64,000 nucleotides of DNA from the NCBI GenBank assembly GCA_965229335.1, contig OZ245874.1, positions 1,302,001 to 1,366,000 of the forward strand, written 5' to 3'. How positions within the stretch are numbered: position 1 is the first letter of the stretch; each line of letters starts with the position of its first letter. Source of the DNA: JAFKFH01 sp017307375 (GTDB lineage Bacteria > Pseudomonadota > Alphaproteobacteria > Ferrovibrionales > Ferrovibrionaceae). The notes beneath the pieces are model-generated. The model worked only from the letters and a program-made list of their open reading frames with translations, ran no database searches and had not been told where the DNA came from. The position numbers were made by a program, and so were the translations under genes. Shown in pieces: positions 34,324 through 41,149 of the stretch.

Positions 34324-35304
34324 ATGATGCCGCTGCGCGATACCCTCGAAAGACGGCAGATCGCGGTCTATGCCGCGGCGATCGGCGCGGCCGTGGTCGC
34401 CGGGCTGTGGCTGCCGGCGACCACGGTCCTTGCCGCTGCGATCAATCCCGCCCTGGGGCTGATGCTGTTCGTCACCTTCCTGCAGGTGCCGCTGACCGAT
34501 CTCGGCCGGGCTTTCGGCGATCGCCGGTTCCTCGCCGCGCTGGCAGTGGCCAATTTCATCGCCGTGCCGGCGCTGGTCGCGGTGCTGTTCCCGTTTCTGC
34601 CGGCCGATCCCGGGTTGCGGCTGGGCGTGCTGCTGGTGCTGCTGGCCCCCTGCATCGACTACGTCGTCACCTTCGCCCATCTCGGTCGCGCCGATTCCCG
34701 GTCGCTGCTGGCGGCCACGCCGATCCTGCTGGCGGGGCAGATGGCGCTGTTGCCGCTTTTTCTGCACCTGTTTTTGGGCGGCGAAGCGGCATCGGTCCTC
34801 AGGGCCGGCCCGTTCGTCGAGGCCTTCGTCTGGCTGATCTTGCTGCCGCTGGCGCTGGCCGCCGCCTTGCAGGCCCGGGGGCGGCGCAGCCCCGTGGCGC
34901 GGCGGGTCGTTGCGGGCTGCGGCCTGCTGCCCGTGCCGGCAACCGCGCTTGTGCTGTTCGTCGTCATCGCGGCCGCGATGCCGCTGATGGGTTCGGCCAC
35001 GGCCGCCGTGTTGCAGGTCGTGCCGGTCTATGCGGTGTTCGCCGTCGTTGCGCCGCTGATCGGCCTGGGCATCGGCCGGCTGTTCGGTCTCGCCGCCCCG
35101 GCCGCCCGTGCCGTCGGCTTCAGCGCGGCGACCCGGAATTCGCTGGTGATCCTGCCGCTGGCCTTCGCCGTGCCCGATGCCGTGCCGTTGCTGCCGGCGG
35201 TGATCGTCACCCAGACGCTGGTCGAACTGGTCAGCGAACTGGTCTATGTCCGGGTGCTGCCCGCCTTCGGGCGATCCGCGGGTGCTGGGCTGTCCCCCGA
35301 TTGA
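34324..35304 (+). CDS. BASS/ArsB-ACR3-superfamily transporter
   Basis: A 326-residue membrane protein with about ten helices. Start region LRDTLERRQIAVYAAAIGAAVV. PALGLMLFVTFLQVPLTDLGRAF and LLVLLAPCIDYVVTFAHLGRAD resemble ACR3 and bile-acid/sodium symporters (the P-C-x-D loop in place of APCTAM). Proteins of this type are often annotated 'arsenic resistance protein', and its position beside ars genes supports that. True substrate is unproven. The start could be GTG 34321 or ATG 34324/34327. It overlaps the convergent MFS gene by 61 bases at the C-termini. Confidence 0.75.
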   Translation: MMPLRDTLERRQIAVYAAAIGAAVVAGLWLPATTVLAAAINPALGLMLFVTFLQVPLTDLGRAFGDRRFLAALAVANFIAVPALVAVLFPFLPADPGLRLGVLLVLLAPCIDYVVTFAHLGRADSRSLLAATPILLAGQMALLPLFLHLFLGGEAASVLRAGPFVEAFVWLILLPLALAAALQARGRRSPVARRVVAGCGLLPVPATALVLFVVIAAAMPLMGSATAAVLQVVPVYAVFAVVAPLIGLGIGRLFGLAAPAARAVGFSAATRNSLVILPLAFAVPDAVPLLPAVIVTQTLVELVSELVYVRVLPAFGRSAGAGLSPD

Positions 35305-36539
35305 AGGCGGTTGGCGACGGCAAAACCGAAGGCTGCGGCCACGACGACGCCGGCACCGATCGCCCCGAGCAGCACGGCCTGGTAGGAGCCGGTGATCGAC
35401 CACAGCAGGGCGGCGCCGACCGGCGCCAGGGCTTCCAGCATCGTTGCCGGCGTGCCGATGACGCCGTTCACCGCGCCATACCCATTTGGGGTCAGCATCT
35501 CGGGGACAGCGACGCCGCGAATGATCGTCATGATCCCGTTGGTGGCGCCGTAGAGAGCGGCGAATCCGGCCAGCGCGGCAAAGCCCGCCGGCAATCGCCA
35601 CAGCAGCAGCAGGACCAGCGGCAGGGCGACGACGGTCGCCATCCCGACCGTCCGCAGCGGCCGGTCGCGGGCAAAAGCCAATATGGCAAGGCGCCCGCCG
35701 ACCTGCGACGGGCCGATGATCGCCAGGGCGGCGACGATCGTGCCTGCCTCGAAGCCGCGCTCGAGCAGCAGCGGATAGAGGTGGAACGACATCGCCGAGA
35801 ACAGGCCGCGATAGATCACGATCGCCACGAGCAGGCCCCAGAACACCGGCTGGCGCAATGCCCAGGCAACGGGACCGCGGCCGGTGCCGCGATGGGAACT
35901 GCCGGCGATGTCGAGGCGCGGGCGGATCACCAGCAGATAGAGCGTCATGCAGATGCCGATCTGCCCGCTGGACAGGGCCATCAGCCCGTGGCGCCAGCCG
36001 AACCGGTCGATCAGGAGTTGCAGCAGCGGAATGAACACCGTACTGGCGAAGCCGCCCCACAACGTCAGCTCGGTAATGCCCTGGCGGGCATCCGGTCCCA
36101 GCCGCCGGGCGATCACCGCGAAGGCGGGCTCGTAGAGCGTCATCGCCTGGGCGAGGCCCATGCCGGCGAACACGGCATAGAGCATCGACAGGCTGGTGAC
36201 CTGCGACCAGGCGACCAGCAGCATGCCGCCCAGCGCGGCGCCGCATCCCATCACCAGCCGGCCATGGCCGCGGTCGATGGCGGCGCCGATCGGATAGGTC
36301 GCAAGCCCCGCGGACAGCAGCGCCACGGCCAGCGCGGCATAGATCGCCGGCTTGTCGGCGCCGATCGCCTTCCCCAGCGGTCCTGCCACCAGGGGAAAGC
36401 TGTAGTACAGCGTGCCGTAGCCGACGATCTGGCCGATGCCCAGCGCCGCAATGAAGCGGCGACGGGGCGCCGGCACCCCGTCGCCCGGCACCCCGTCGCC
36501 CGGGACGCCGCTGCCCGGTTTCGCTCCCTCTTCGGTCAT
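35244..36539 (-). CDS. MFS transporter of the arsenic block
   Basis: A 431-residue major-facilitator protein with 12 predicted helices (GIGQIVGYGTLYYSFPLVAGPL starts the first). MFS members within ars clusters export arsenite or organoarsenicals (ArsK, ArsJ, ArsP-like roles). Because it follows the ArsO-like monooxygenase gene directly (the last base of its stop and first base of the MFS start coincide at 36539), it may export the oxidised or methylated product, though substrate is inference. The first 25 residues hold a three-fold repeat of G-x-G-V-P. The C-terminus is encoded in the 61-base overlap with the convergent transporter gene. Confidence 0.8.
   Translation of the reverse strand: MTEEGAKPGSGVPGDGVPGDGVPAPRRRFIAALGIGQIVGYGTLYYSFPLVAGPLGKAIGADKPAIYAALAVALLSAGLATYPIGAAIDRGHGRLVMGCGAALGGMLLVAWSQVTSLSMLYAVFAGMGLAQAMTLYEPAFAVIARRLGPDARQGITELTLWGGFASTVFIPLLQLLIDRFGWRHGLMALSSGQIGICMTLYLLVIRPRLDIAGSSHRGTGRGPVAWALRQPVFWGLLVAIVIYRGLFSAMSFHLYPLLLERGFEAGTIVAALAIIGPSQVGGRLAILAFARDRPLRTVGMATVVALPLVLLLLWRLPAGFAALAGFAALYGATNGIMTIIRGVAVPEMLTPNGYGAVNGVIGTPATMLEALAPVGAALLWSITGSYQAVLLGAIGAGVVVAAAFGFAVANRLQSGDSPAPADRPKAGSTRT
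36471..36515 (-). repeat. 15-bp tandem repeat, three units, in the MFS gene start
   Basis: Two identical 15-base units (36471-36485 and 36486-36500) and a third with three changes encode the repeat G-D-G-V-P near the N-terminus of the MFS protein. The units keep frame, so length variation would only change the cytoplasmic tail. Confidence 0.85.
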
Positions 36540-37840
36540 CAGGCCGTTGCGCCGCAGCAGGCGGCCGGCGCCTTGGCACCCGCCTTGGCCGGCGTGGCGC
36601 TGCAGACCCCGGTCTCGGGCAGGACGAGCTTGACGGAGCGCGCCGCCTCGCGGTCACCGGCGATCTCGGCCACGACCGAGCGGACCTGCTCGTAGCCGGT
36701 GGCCATCAGGAACGTCGGCGCCCGGCCATAGCTCTTCGCGCCGACGATGTAGAATCCAGCCTCGGGATGCGACAGTTCGAGCACGCCATGCGGCGGCACG
36801 GTGCCGCATGAATGCAGGTTCGGGTCGATCAGCGGCGCCAGCGCCGGCGGCGCTTCCATGATGGGGTCGACGCTGACGCGCAGTTCCGTCAAGGCCGCGA
36901 GATCCGGGCGGAAACCGGTGGCGACGACGATCCGGTCGACCGTCAGCTCATGCGGCAGCCCGCCCAGCCGGCCGGTCACTCTCAGCCCCCCGCCGTCGGC
37001 GGCGATGCCTTCCGCTGCGAACGGTGCCAGCAACACCAGCCGTCCGTCCGCGATCGCTTTCTTGGCCGCGAGGCCCAGCGCGCCGCGGGCCGGCAACCGG
37101 TCGTTCAGCCCGCCGCCGAGCAGCCGGTCGATCCGGTCGCGCCGCACTGCCCAGCTGACCTTGGTTTCGGGCGCGGCCTGCTGCAGCGCCAGCAGGTCGA
37201 GCACGACGTTGATGGCGGAATGGCCGCTGCCGACCACCAGCACCCGGCGGCCGGCATAGCTGGCCGATGCGGCGCCGGCCACATCCGGGATGCCATAGGC
37301 GATCCGGTCGGCCGCCGCCCGCTCGCCCCGCACGGCCAGGCCGTCGGCCCCCATCGGGTTCGGGGTGAACCAGGTGCCGGAGGCGTCGATGACGGCACGG
37401 GCCAGCGCTTCCTGCTCGTCGCCGTCGCGATCACGCCAGCGCAGCCGGAACGGCGCGACCTCGCGGCCGGGCGACATGACCTTGTCGTAGCCGGCCCGGT
37501 TGACGCTGACCACCTCGGCCCCGAGCCGCAGATGCGGCGCGATCGCCGGATGCGCGGCGAGCGGTGCCAGGTAGTCGTCGACCAGCGCATCGCCGCTGGG
37601 CAAGGCGTCCGGGTGGGGCGCGGTCCAGCCGGTACCGGCCAGAAGGCGCCGCGCCGCTGCGTCGATGTTGAACGACCAGGGCGAGAAGATGCTGACATGG
37701 CCCCAGTGCCGCACGGCGTGGCCCGGGCCGCGCCCGCGCTCGAGGATCAGCGGTGTCAGCCCGCGTTCCACGACATGGGCGGCGGCGGCGAGGCCCACGG
37801 GGCCGGCACCGATTATCGCAATGGGCAGGTCGGCGGTCAT
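36539..37840 (-). CDS. arsO: ArsO-like flavin monooxygenase
   Basis: A 433-residue FAD/NADPH enzyme. FAD loop IAIIGAGPVGLAAAAHV (residues 6-22), NADPH loop RRVLVVGSGHSAINVV (near 199-214), and VVATGFRPDL near 310. The C-terminus carries C413 and the pair C428-C429 (ACCG), which fits arsenic-linked ArsO proteins and could hold As(III). The ATG at 37840 has GAGGA eight bases before it. ArsO is associated with arsenic operons, but its exact reaction is unsettled in the literature I know. It is 64 bases after padR and probably cotranscribed. Confidence 0.85.
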   Translation of the reverse strand: MTADLPIAIIGAGPVGLAAAAHVVERGLTPLILERGRGPGHAVRHWGHVSIFSPWSFNIDAAARRLLAGTGWTAPHPDALPSGDALVDDYLAPLAAHPAIAPHLRLGAEVVSVNRAGYDKVMSPGREVAPFRLRWRDRDGDEQEALARAVIDASGTWFTPNPMGADGLAVRGERAAADRIAYGIPDVAGAASASYAGRRVLVVGSGHSAINVVLDLLALQQAAPETKVSWAVRRDRIDRLLGGGLNDRLPARGALGLAAKKAIADGRLVLLAPFAAEGIAADGGGLRVTGRLGGLPHELTVDRIVVATGFRPDLAALTELRVSVDPIMEAPPALAPLIDPNLHSCGTVPPHGVLELSHPEAGFYIVGAKSYGRAPTFLMATGYEQVRSVVAEIAGDREAARSVKLVLPETGVCSATPAKAGAKAPAACCGATA

Positions 37841-37875
37841 CTCGGGTTTCCTCATTCGCTGGGATGATTGATGCA

Positions 37876-37895
37876 TTGATGATCAAGGTATAAGG
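37876..37895. promoter_or_regulatory. Palindromic element between padR and arsO (PadR operator candidate)
   Basis: TTGATGATCAA (37876-37886) is a perfect palindrome around its central base and is followed by GGTATAAGG. A mirror-image copy, differing only at the central base, lies upstream of padR. On the minus strand TTATAC next to it could serve as a -10 for arsO. No other such sites were seen elsewhere in the window. Confidence 0.6.
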
Positions 37896-37904
37896 GCAAA
37901 AAAA

Positions 37905-38327
37905 TCACGGACAGCAGGTTCTGGACGCCGCGGCCTCGTCGACCACGCGGCCGGAATCGACCAGGCACTGGGTGATCTCCATCCAGGAGTCGACGGCCAC
38001 CTTGAAGGCTTCGCGGCCCTTGTCGGTCAGCGTGTAGACCTTGCGCTCGCGGCCCGAGACGATCTCGGCTTCCGAGGTGACGTAGCCGCCCTCCTCGAAC
38101 TCGCGCAGCACCGGATAGATCGTGCCCTCGGTCGGCGAGCAGCAGCCGTTGGTCGTCTGCTCGACGGCACGGGCCACGTCGTAGCCGTGCATCGGCCGCT
38201 TGTGCAGCACGCACAGGATGAAGAATTTCGACAGGCTCATCTTGATCGTGCCGTTCCAGTACGCCCGGCTGGTAAAGTCGGGTGCGACCTTGGGAACGGG
38301 ACGGGGGCGGGCTGCTGTCTTGACCAT
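37905..38327 (-). CDS. PadR-family regulator with arsenic-type cysteine pairs
   Basis: A 140-residue winged-helix repressor. The DNA-binding part is LSKFFILCVLHKRPMHGYDVARAVEQ…PTEGTIYPVLREFEEGGYVTSE. Cysteine pairs C62-C63 (NGCCSPTEGTIY) at the recognition-wing side and C138-C139 at the C-terminus are unusual for PadR and fit thiophilic arsenite or antimonite binding. It heads a leftward set with arsO and an MFS gene and faces the arsR set. Palindromic elements lie on both sides of the gene. Confidence 0.88.
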   Translation of the reverse strand: MVKTAARPRPVPKVAPDFTSRAYWNGTIKMSLSKFFILCVLHKRPMHGYDVARAVEQTTNGCCSPTEGTIYPVLREFEEGGYVTSEAEIVSGRERKVYTLTDKGREAFKVAVDSWMEITQCLVDSGRVVDEAAASRTCCP

Positions 38328-38336
38328 GGCCGAATC

Positions 38337-38363
38337 CTTATACCTTGATGATCAATGGGTCAA
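38337..38363 (-). promoter_or_regulatory. padR promoter with palindrome in the spacer
   Basis: On the minus strand TTGACC (38358-38363) and TATAAG (38337-38342) form a -35/-10 pair with a short 15-base spacer. The palindrome TTGATCATCAA (38345-38355) fills the spacer, an ideal place for repression. Short spacers with a palindrome are also found in metal-activated promoters. Confidence 0.6.
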
Positions 38364-38392
38364 CCCTCTATGCACTGTCATCAAACCGTCTT

Positions 38393-38421
38393 TTGACCGG
38401 CCGCGGGAATCCCGCTATCCA
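38393..38421 (+). promoter_or_regulatory. arsR promoter
   Basis: TTGACC (38393-38398), 17 bases, TATCCA (38416-38421). The expected start point near 38428 sits directly before the ArsR operator candidate. Confidence 0.5.
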
Positions 38422-38430
38422 AGGCTTACT

Positions 38431-38450
38431 ATTTCGATAATAATGGAAAT
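38431..38450. promoter_or_regulatory. ArsR operator candidate
   Basis: An 8-bp inverted repeat, ATTTCGAT (38431-38438) and ATGGAAAT (38443-38450), 7 of 8 paired, 4-base spacer. It ends at the base before the arsR ATG and would overlap the transcription start, as in autoregulated ars operons. Confidence 0.6.
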
Positions 38451-38807
38451 ATGGAAACAAAGACCGTCATCGCCGCCCTGGCGGCCCTCGCCCAGGAGAA
38501 CCGCCTGGCCGTCTACCGCCTGCTGGTCGAGCGCGGACCCGCTGGCGAGGCGGCCGGTGCGATCGCCCAGGCGCTGGACATCCCGGCCTCGTCGCTGTCG
38601 TTCCACCTGGCCCAGCTGCGTCATGCCGGGCTGGTGCTCCAGCGGCGGCAGGGGCGGTCGCTGATCTATGCCGCCGACATCGCGGCGATGAACGCGCTGG
38701 TCGGCTATCTCACCGCGAACTGCTGCGGCAACCCGGCCGCGGCGGTCGTCTGCTGCCCGCCAGATGCCGTTCCCGTCCCCACCAGACGCAGCCGAGCCCG
38801 CACATGA
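38451..38807 (+). CDS. arsR: ArsR-type arsenite-responsive repressor
   Basis: A 118-residue SmtB/ArsR winged helix (about 1-90: LAALAQENRLAVYRLLVERGP, helix IPASSLSFHLAQLRHAGLV, wing QRRQGRSLIYA). The recognition helix lacks the E. coli C-x-C sensor. Instead cysteines C91-C92 and C101-C102 are at the C-terminus, like Acidithiobacillus ArsR, where three C-terminal cysteines bind As(III). Its stop overlaps the arsC start (ATGA). Confidence 0.92.
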   Translation: METKTVIAALAALAQENRLAVYRLLVERGPAGEAAGAIAQALDIPASSLSFHLAQLRHAGLVLQRRQGRSLIYAADIAAMNALVGYLTANCCGNPAAAVVCCPPDAVPVPTRRSRART

Positions 38808-39307
38808 CCAGACCCTACAACGTCCTCTTCCTCTGCACCGGCAATTCCGCCCGATCGATCCTGGCCGAAAGCCTGCTGAACCAGATCGGCGGCGGCCGCT
38901 TCGTCGCCTACAGCGCGGGCAGTTTCCCGAAAGGCGAGGTCCATCCGCTGGCCATCGAGCTGCTCGCGAGCCTCCACCTGCCGACCGCCGGCCTGCGCAG
39001 CAAGAGCTGGGATGAATTCGCCGCGCCCGACGCGCCACCGATCGATTTCATCTTCACCGTCTGCGATGACGCCGCCGGCGAAGTCTGCCCGATCTGGCCG
39101 GGCAAGCCGGTAACGGCGCATTGGGGGATGCCCGACCCGGCCGCGGTGGAGGGCTCGGAGGACGTGCGCCGCAAGGCGTTCAGGGAGGCGCTGGCGGCGA
39201 TGCAGGCGCGCCTGCGGTTGTTCATCAGTCTCCGGCTCGAGGCGCTCGACCGGCTGTCGCTGCAGCACGCGTTGGACCGGATCGGCAAGACGGAGGTGCC
39301 GGCATGA
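38804..39307 (+). CDS. arsC: Thioredoxin-linked arsenate reductase
   Basis: Reduces arsenate to arsenite. It has the low-molecular-weight phosphatase fold, 167 residues. P-loop CTGNSARS with nucleophile C11, and the shuttle cysteines C87 (TVCD) and C95 (EVCP), match the three-cysteine relay of the thioredoxin-coupled type. It lies between arsR and the ACR3 gene with 4-base overlaps at both ends. Confidence 0.95.
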   Translation: MTRPYNVLFLCTGNSARSILAESLLNQIGGGRFVAYSAGSFPKGEVHPLAIELLASLHLPTAGLRSKSWDEFAAPDAPPIDFIFTVCDDAAGEVCPIWPGKPVTAHWGMPDPAAVEGSEDVRRKAFREALAAMQARLRLFISLRLEALDRLSLQHALDRIGKTEVPA

Positions 39308-40371
39308 CTGAAGCGGCGCGGCCGGGCCTCGGGGTGTTCGAACGCTGGCTGACGCTCTGGGTCGGCCTCTGCATCGTCGCCGGTATCGCGCTGGGGACCT
39401 GGGTGCCCGGCGCCTTCCAGGCGATCGGCCGGGTGGAACTGGCCCAGGTCAATCTGCCGGTCGCGCTGCTGATCTGGCTGATGATCGTGCCGATGCTGCT
39501 GAAGATCGATTTCGCCAGCCTCGGCCAGGTCGCCGGACAGTGGCGCGGCATCGGCGTGACCCTGTTCATCAACTGGGCGGTCAAGCCGTTCTCGATGGCG
39601 CTGCTCGGCTGGCTGTTCATCGGGTGGCTGTTCCGGCCGCTGCTGCCTGCCGACCAGCTCGACAGCTATATCGCCGGGTTGATCCTGCTGGCGGCCGCGC
39701 CTTGCACGGCTATGGTCTTCGTGTGGTCGAACCTGTGCGAGGGCGAGCCGAACTTCACGCTGACCCAGGTCGCAGTCAACGATGCGATCATGCTGGTGGC
39801 CTTCGCGCCGATCGTGGGCCTGCTGCTCGGCCTGTCGGCGATCACCGTGCCGTGGCCGACGCTGCTGCTCTCGGTCGTGCTCTACATTCTCATCCCGGTC
39901 GCCGCCGGCCAGGCGTGGCGCCGCTGGCTGCTCGCGCGCGGCGGCCAGGCGTCGCTCGACCTTGTTCTCGCCCGGCTGGGTCCGCTGTCGCTCGGCGCCC
40001 TCTTGCTCACCCTCGTCCTGCTGTTCGGTTTCCAGGGGACGCAGATTGTCGCCCAGCCCGGCATCATCCTGTTGCTGGCGGTGCCGATCCTCATCCAGGT
40101 CTATTTCAATTCCGGCATTGCCTATCTGCTGAACCGGCTGTTGGGCGTGCCCCATTGCGTCGCCGGGCCGTCGGCCCTGATCGGCGCCTCGAACTTCTTC
40201 GAGCTGGCCGTCGCCGCGGCGATCAGCCTGTTCGGCTTCAATTCCGGCGCGGCGCTGGCCACCGTCGTCGGTGTGCTGATCGAGGTGCCGGTGATGCTGT
40301 CGGTCGTCCGCGTCGTCAATGCCAGCAAGGGCTGGTACGAGCGCGGCGGATTGCGCGGGGCCGCCGGCTGA
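39304..40371 (+). CDS. acr3: ACR3-type arsenite efflux permease
   Basis: A 355-residue inner-membrane exporter with ten helices, moving arsenite out using the proton gradient. LIWLMIVPMLLKIDF, the essential cysteine C134 in LAAAPCTAMVFVWS, and the late-helix glutamate in IGASNFFELAVAAAI are ACR3 hallmarks. The ATG overlaps the arsC stop (ATGA). Confidence 0.96.
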   Translation: MTEAARPGLGVFERWLTLWVGLCIVAGIALGTWVPGAFQAIGRVELAQVNLPVALLIWLMIVPMLLKIDFASLGQVAGQWRGIGVTLFINWAVKPFSMALLGWLFIGWLFRPLLPADQLDSYIAGLILLAAAPCTAMVFVWSNLCEGEPNFTLTQVAVNDAIMLVAFAPIVGLLLGLSAITVPWPTLLLSVVLYILIPVAAGQAWRRWLLARGGQASLDLVLARLGPLSLGALLLTLVLLFGFQGTQIVAQPGIILLLAVPILIQVYFNSGIAYLLNRLLGVPHCVAGPSALIGASNFFELAVAAAISLFGFNSGAALATVVGVLIEVPVMLSVVRVVNASKGWYERGGLRGAAG

Positions 40372-40409
40372 GGGAAGAATTGCTGTCGGCAGGACCGGCC
40401 GGAGGCAGC

Positions 40410-40964
40410 ATGGCTTACGAGATCCGGATGGCGCGCGAGGCCGATGCCTCGGCGATCCAGGCGATCTACGCACCGATCGTACGCGACACCGCGATTTCGT
40501 TCGAGGACGAACCGCCGTCGGTCGCCGAGATGGCCCGGCGGATCCGCGAGACCCTGGCAGTCTATCCCTATCTCGTCGCCGAGGAAGAGGGCGGCGTGCT
40601 CGGCTATGTCTATGCCGGTCCCCATCGCGCCAGGGCGGCCTATCGCTGGTCGGTCGACGTGACCGCCTATGTCGCGGCGGGCGGGCGGCGCCGGGGCGTC
40701 GGCCGGGCGCTCTACGGGGTGCTGATGGACACGCTGACCCGCCAGGGCTTTCATGCCGCCTATGCCGGTATTGCCCTGCCCAACGACGCCAGCGTGGCAT
40801 TGCATGAAGCTGTCGGGTTCGAAGCGCTCGGCGTCTATCGCGAAGTCGGCTTCAAGCATGGCCGCTGGCACGACGTCGGCTGGTGGCGCCGGCCGCTCGC
40901 CCGGGCGACGCCGCCGGCCGAGCCGGCAACCTTCATGCAGGTCTGGCGTTCGCTCGGTACGTGA
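40410..40964 (+). CDS. ArsN1/PAT-type N-acetyltransferase
   Basis: A 184-residue GNAT enzyme of the phosphinothricin acetyltransferase group. IRMAREADASAIQAIYAPIVRDTAISFEDEPPS, WSVDVTAYVAAGGRRRGVGRALYGVLM (acetyl-CoA loop) and GFKHGRWHDVGWW are diagnostic. ArsN1 members of this group acetylate the arsenic antibiotic arsinothricin, and the place after acr3 makes that likely. A strong GGAGG lies 5 bases before ATG. Phosphinothricin itself is the alternative substrate. Confidence 0.88.
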   Translation: MAYEIRMAREADASAIQAIYAPIVRDTAISFEDEPPSVAEMARRIRETLAVYPYLVAEEEGGVLGYVYAGPHRARAAYRWSVDVTAYVAAGGRRRGVGRALYGVLMDTLTRQGFHAAYAGIALPNDASVALHEAVGFEALGVYREVGFKHGRWHDVGWWRRPLARATPPAEPATFMQVWRSLGT

Positions 40965-40977
40965 TTTGTTCCAGGCC

Positions 40978-41005
40978 TGTGGATAACTTGCCGACCATCC
41001 ACAGG
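40978..41005. promoter_or_regulatory. Inverted pair of DnaA boxes upstream of nrdJ
   Basis: CTGTGGAT (40978-40985) and ATCCACAG (40998-41005) are an exact 8-bp inverted repeat with a 12-base spacer. The first extends to TGTGGATAA, a perfect DnaA box, and the second to CCATCCACA, a 7-of-9 match. A weaker TTATCCGA lies near 41048. The flanking DNA to 41060 is unusually AT-rich. Confidence 0.6.
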
Positions 41006-41149
41006 GTATAACGGGGATATCACGAATAGTTTTTATATTTCATGTGTTTATCCGAAAAACCAGGGGAGAAACATTTCAAGAACATCAACATTGCCAGTCG
41101 CGCTGACCTGGGCGTAGAGTGAAAACATGCCCGTGACGGAGCCCCGGAC

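Noticed and set aside
33157..36657. 1166-codon minus-strand frame across the CBS, BASS and MFS genes
   Set aside because: The real genes have family motifs in other frames. This frame reads as Arg/Gly/Asp-rich nonsense.
37876..38355. Mobile element or IS ends around padR because of the inverted copies
   Set aside because: No transposase inside, the interior is a normal regulator gene, and each copy is itself a palindrome with a -10-like box. An operator pair is simpler.
40965..41149. Cobalamin riboswitch or NrdR boxes before nrdJ
   Set aside because: No B12-box (GCCACTG-like) and no pair of 16-base NrdR sites can be seen. The gap has DnaA-like boxes instead.
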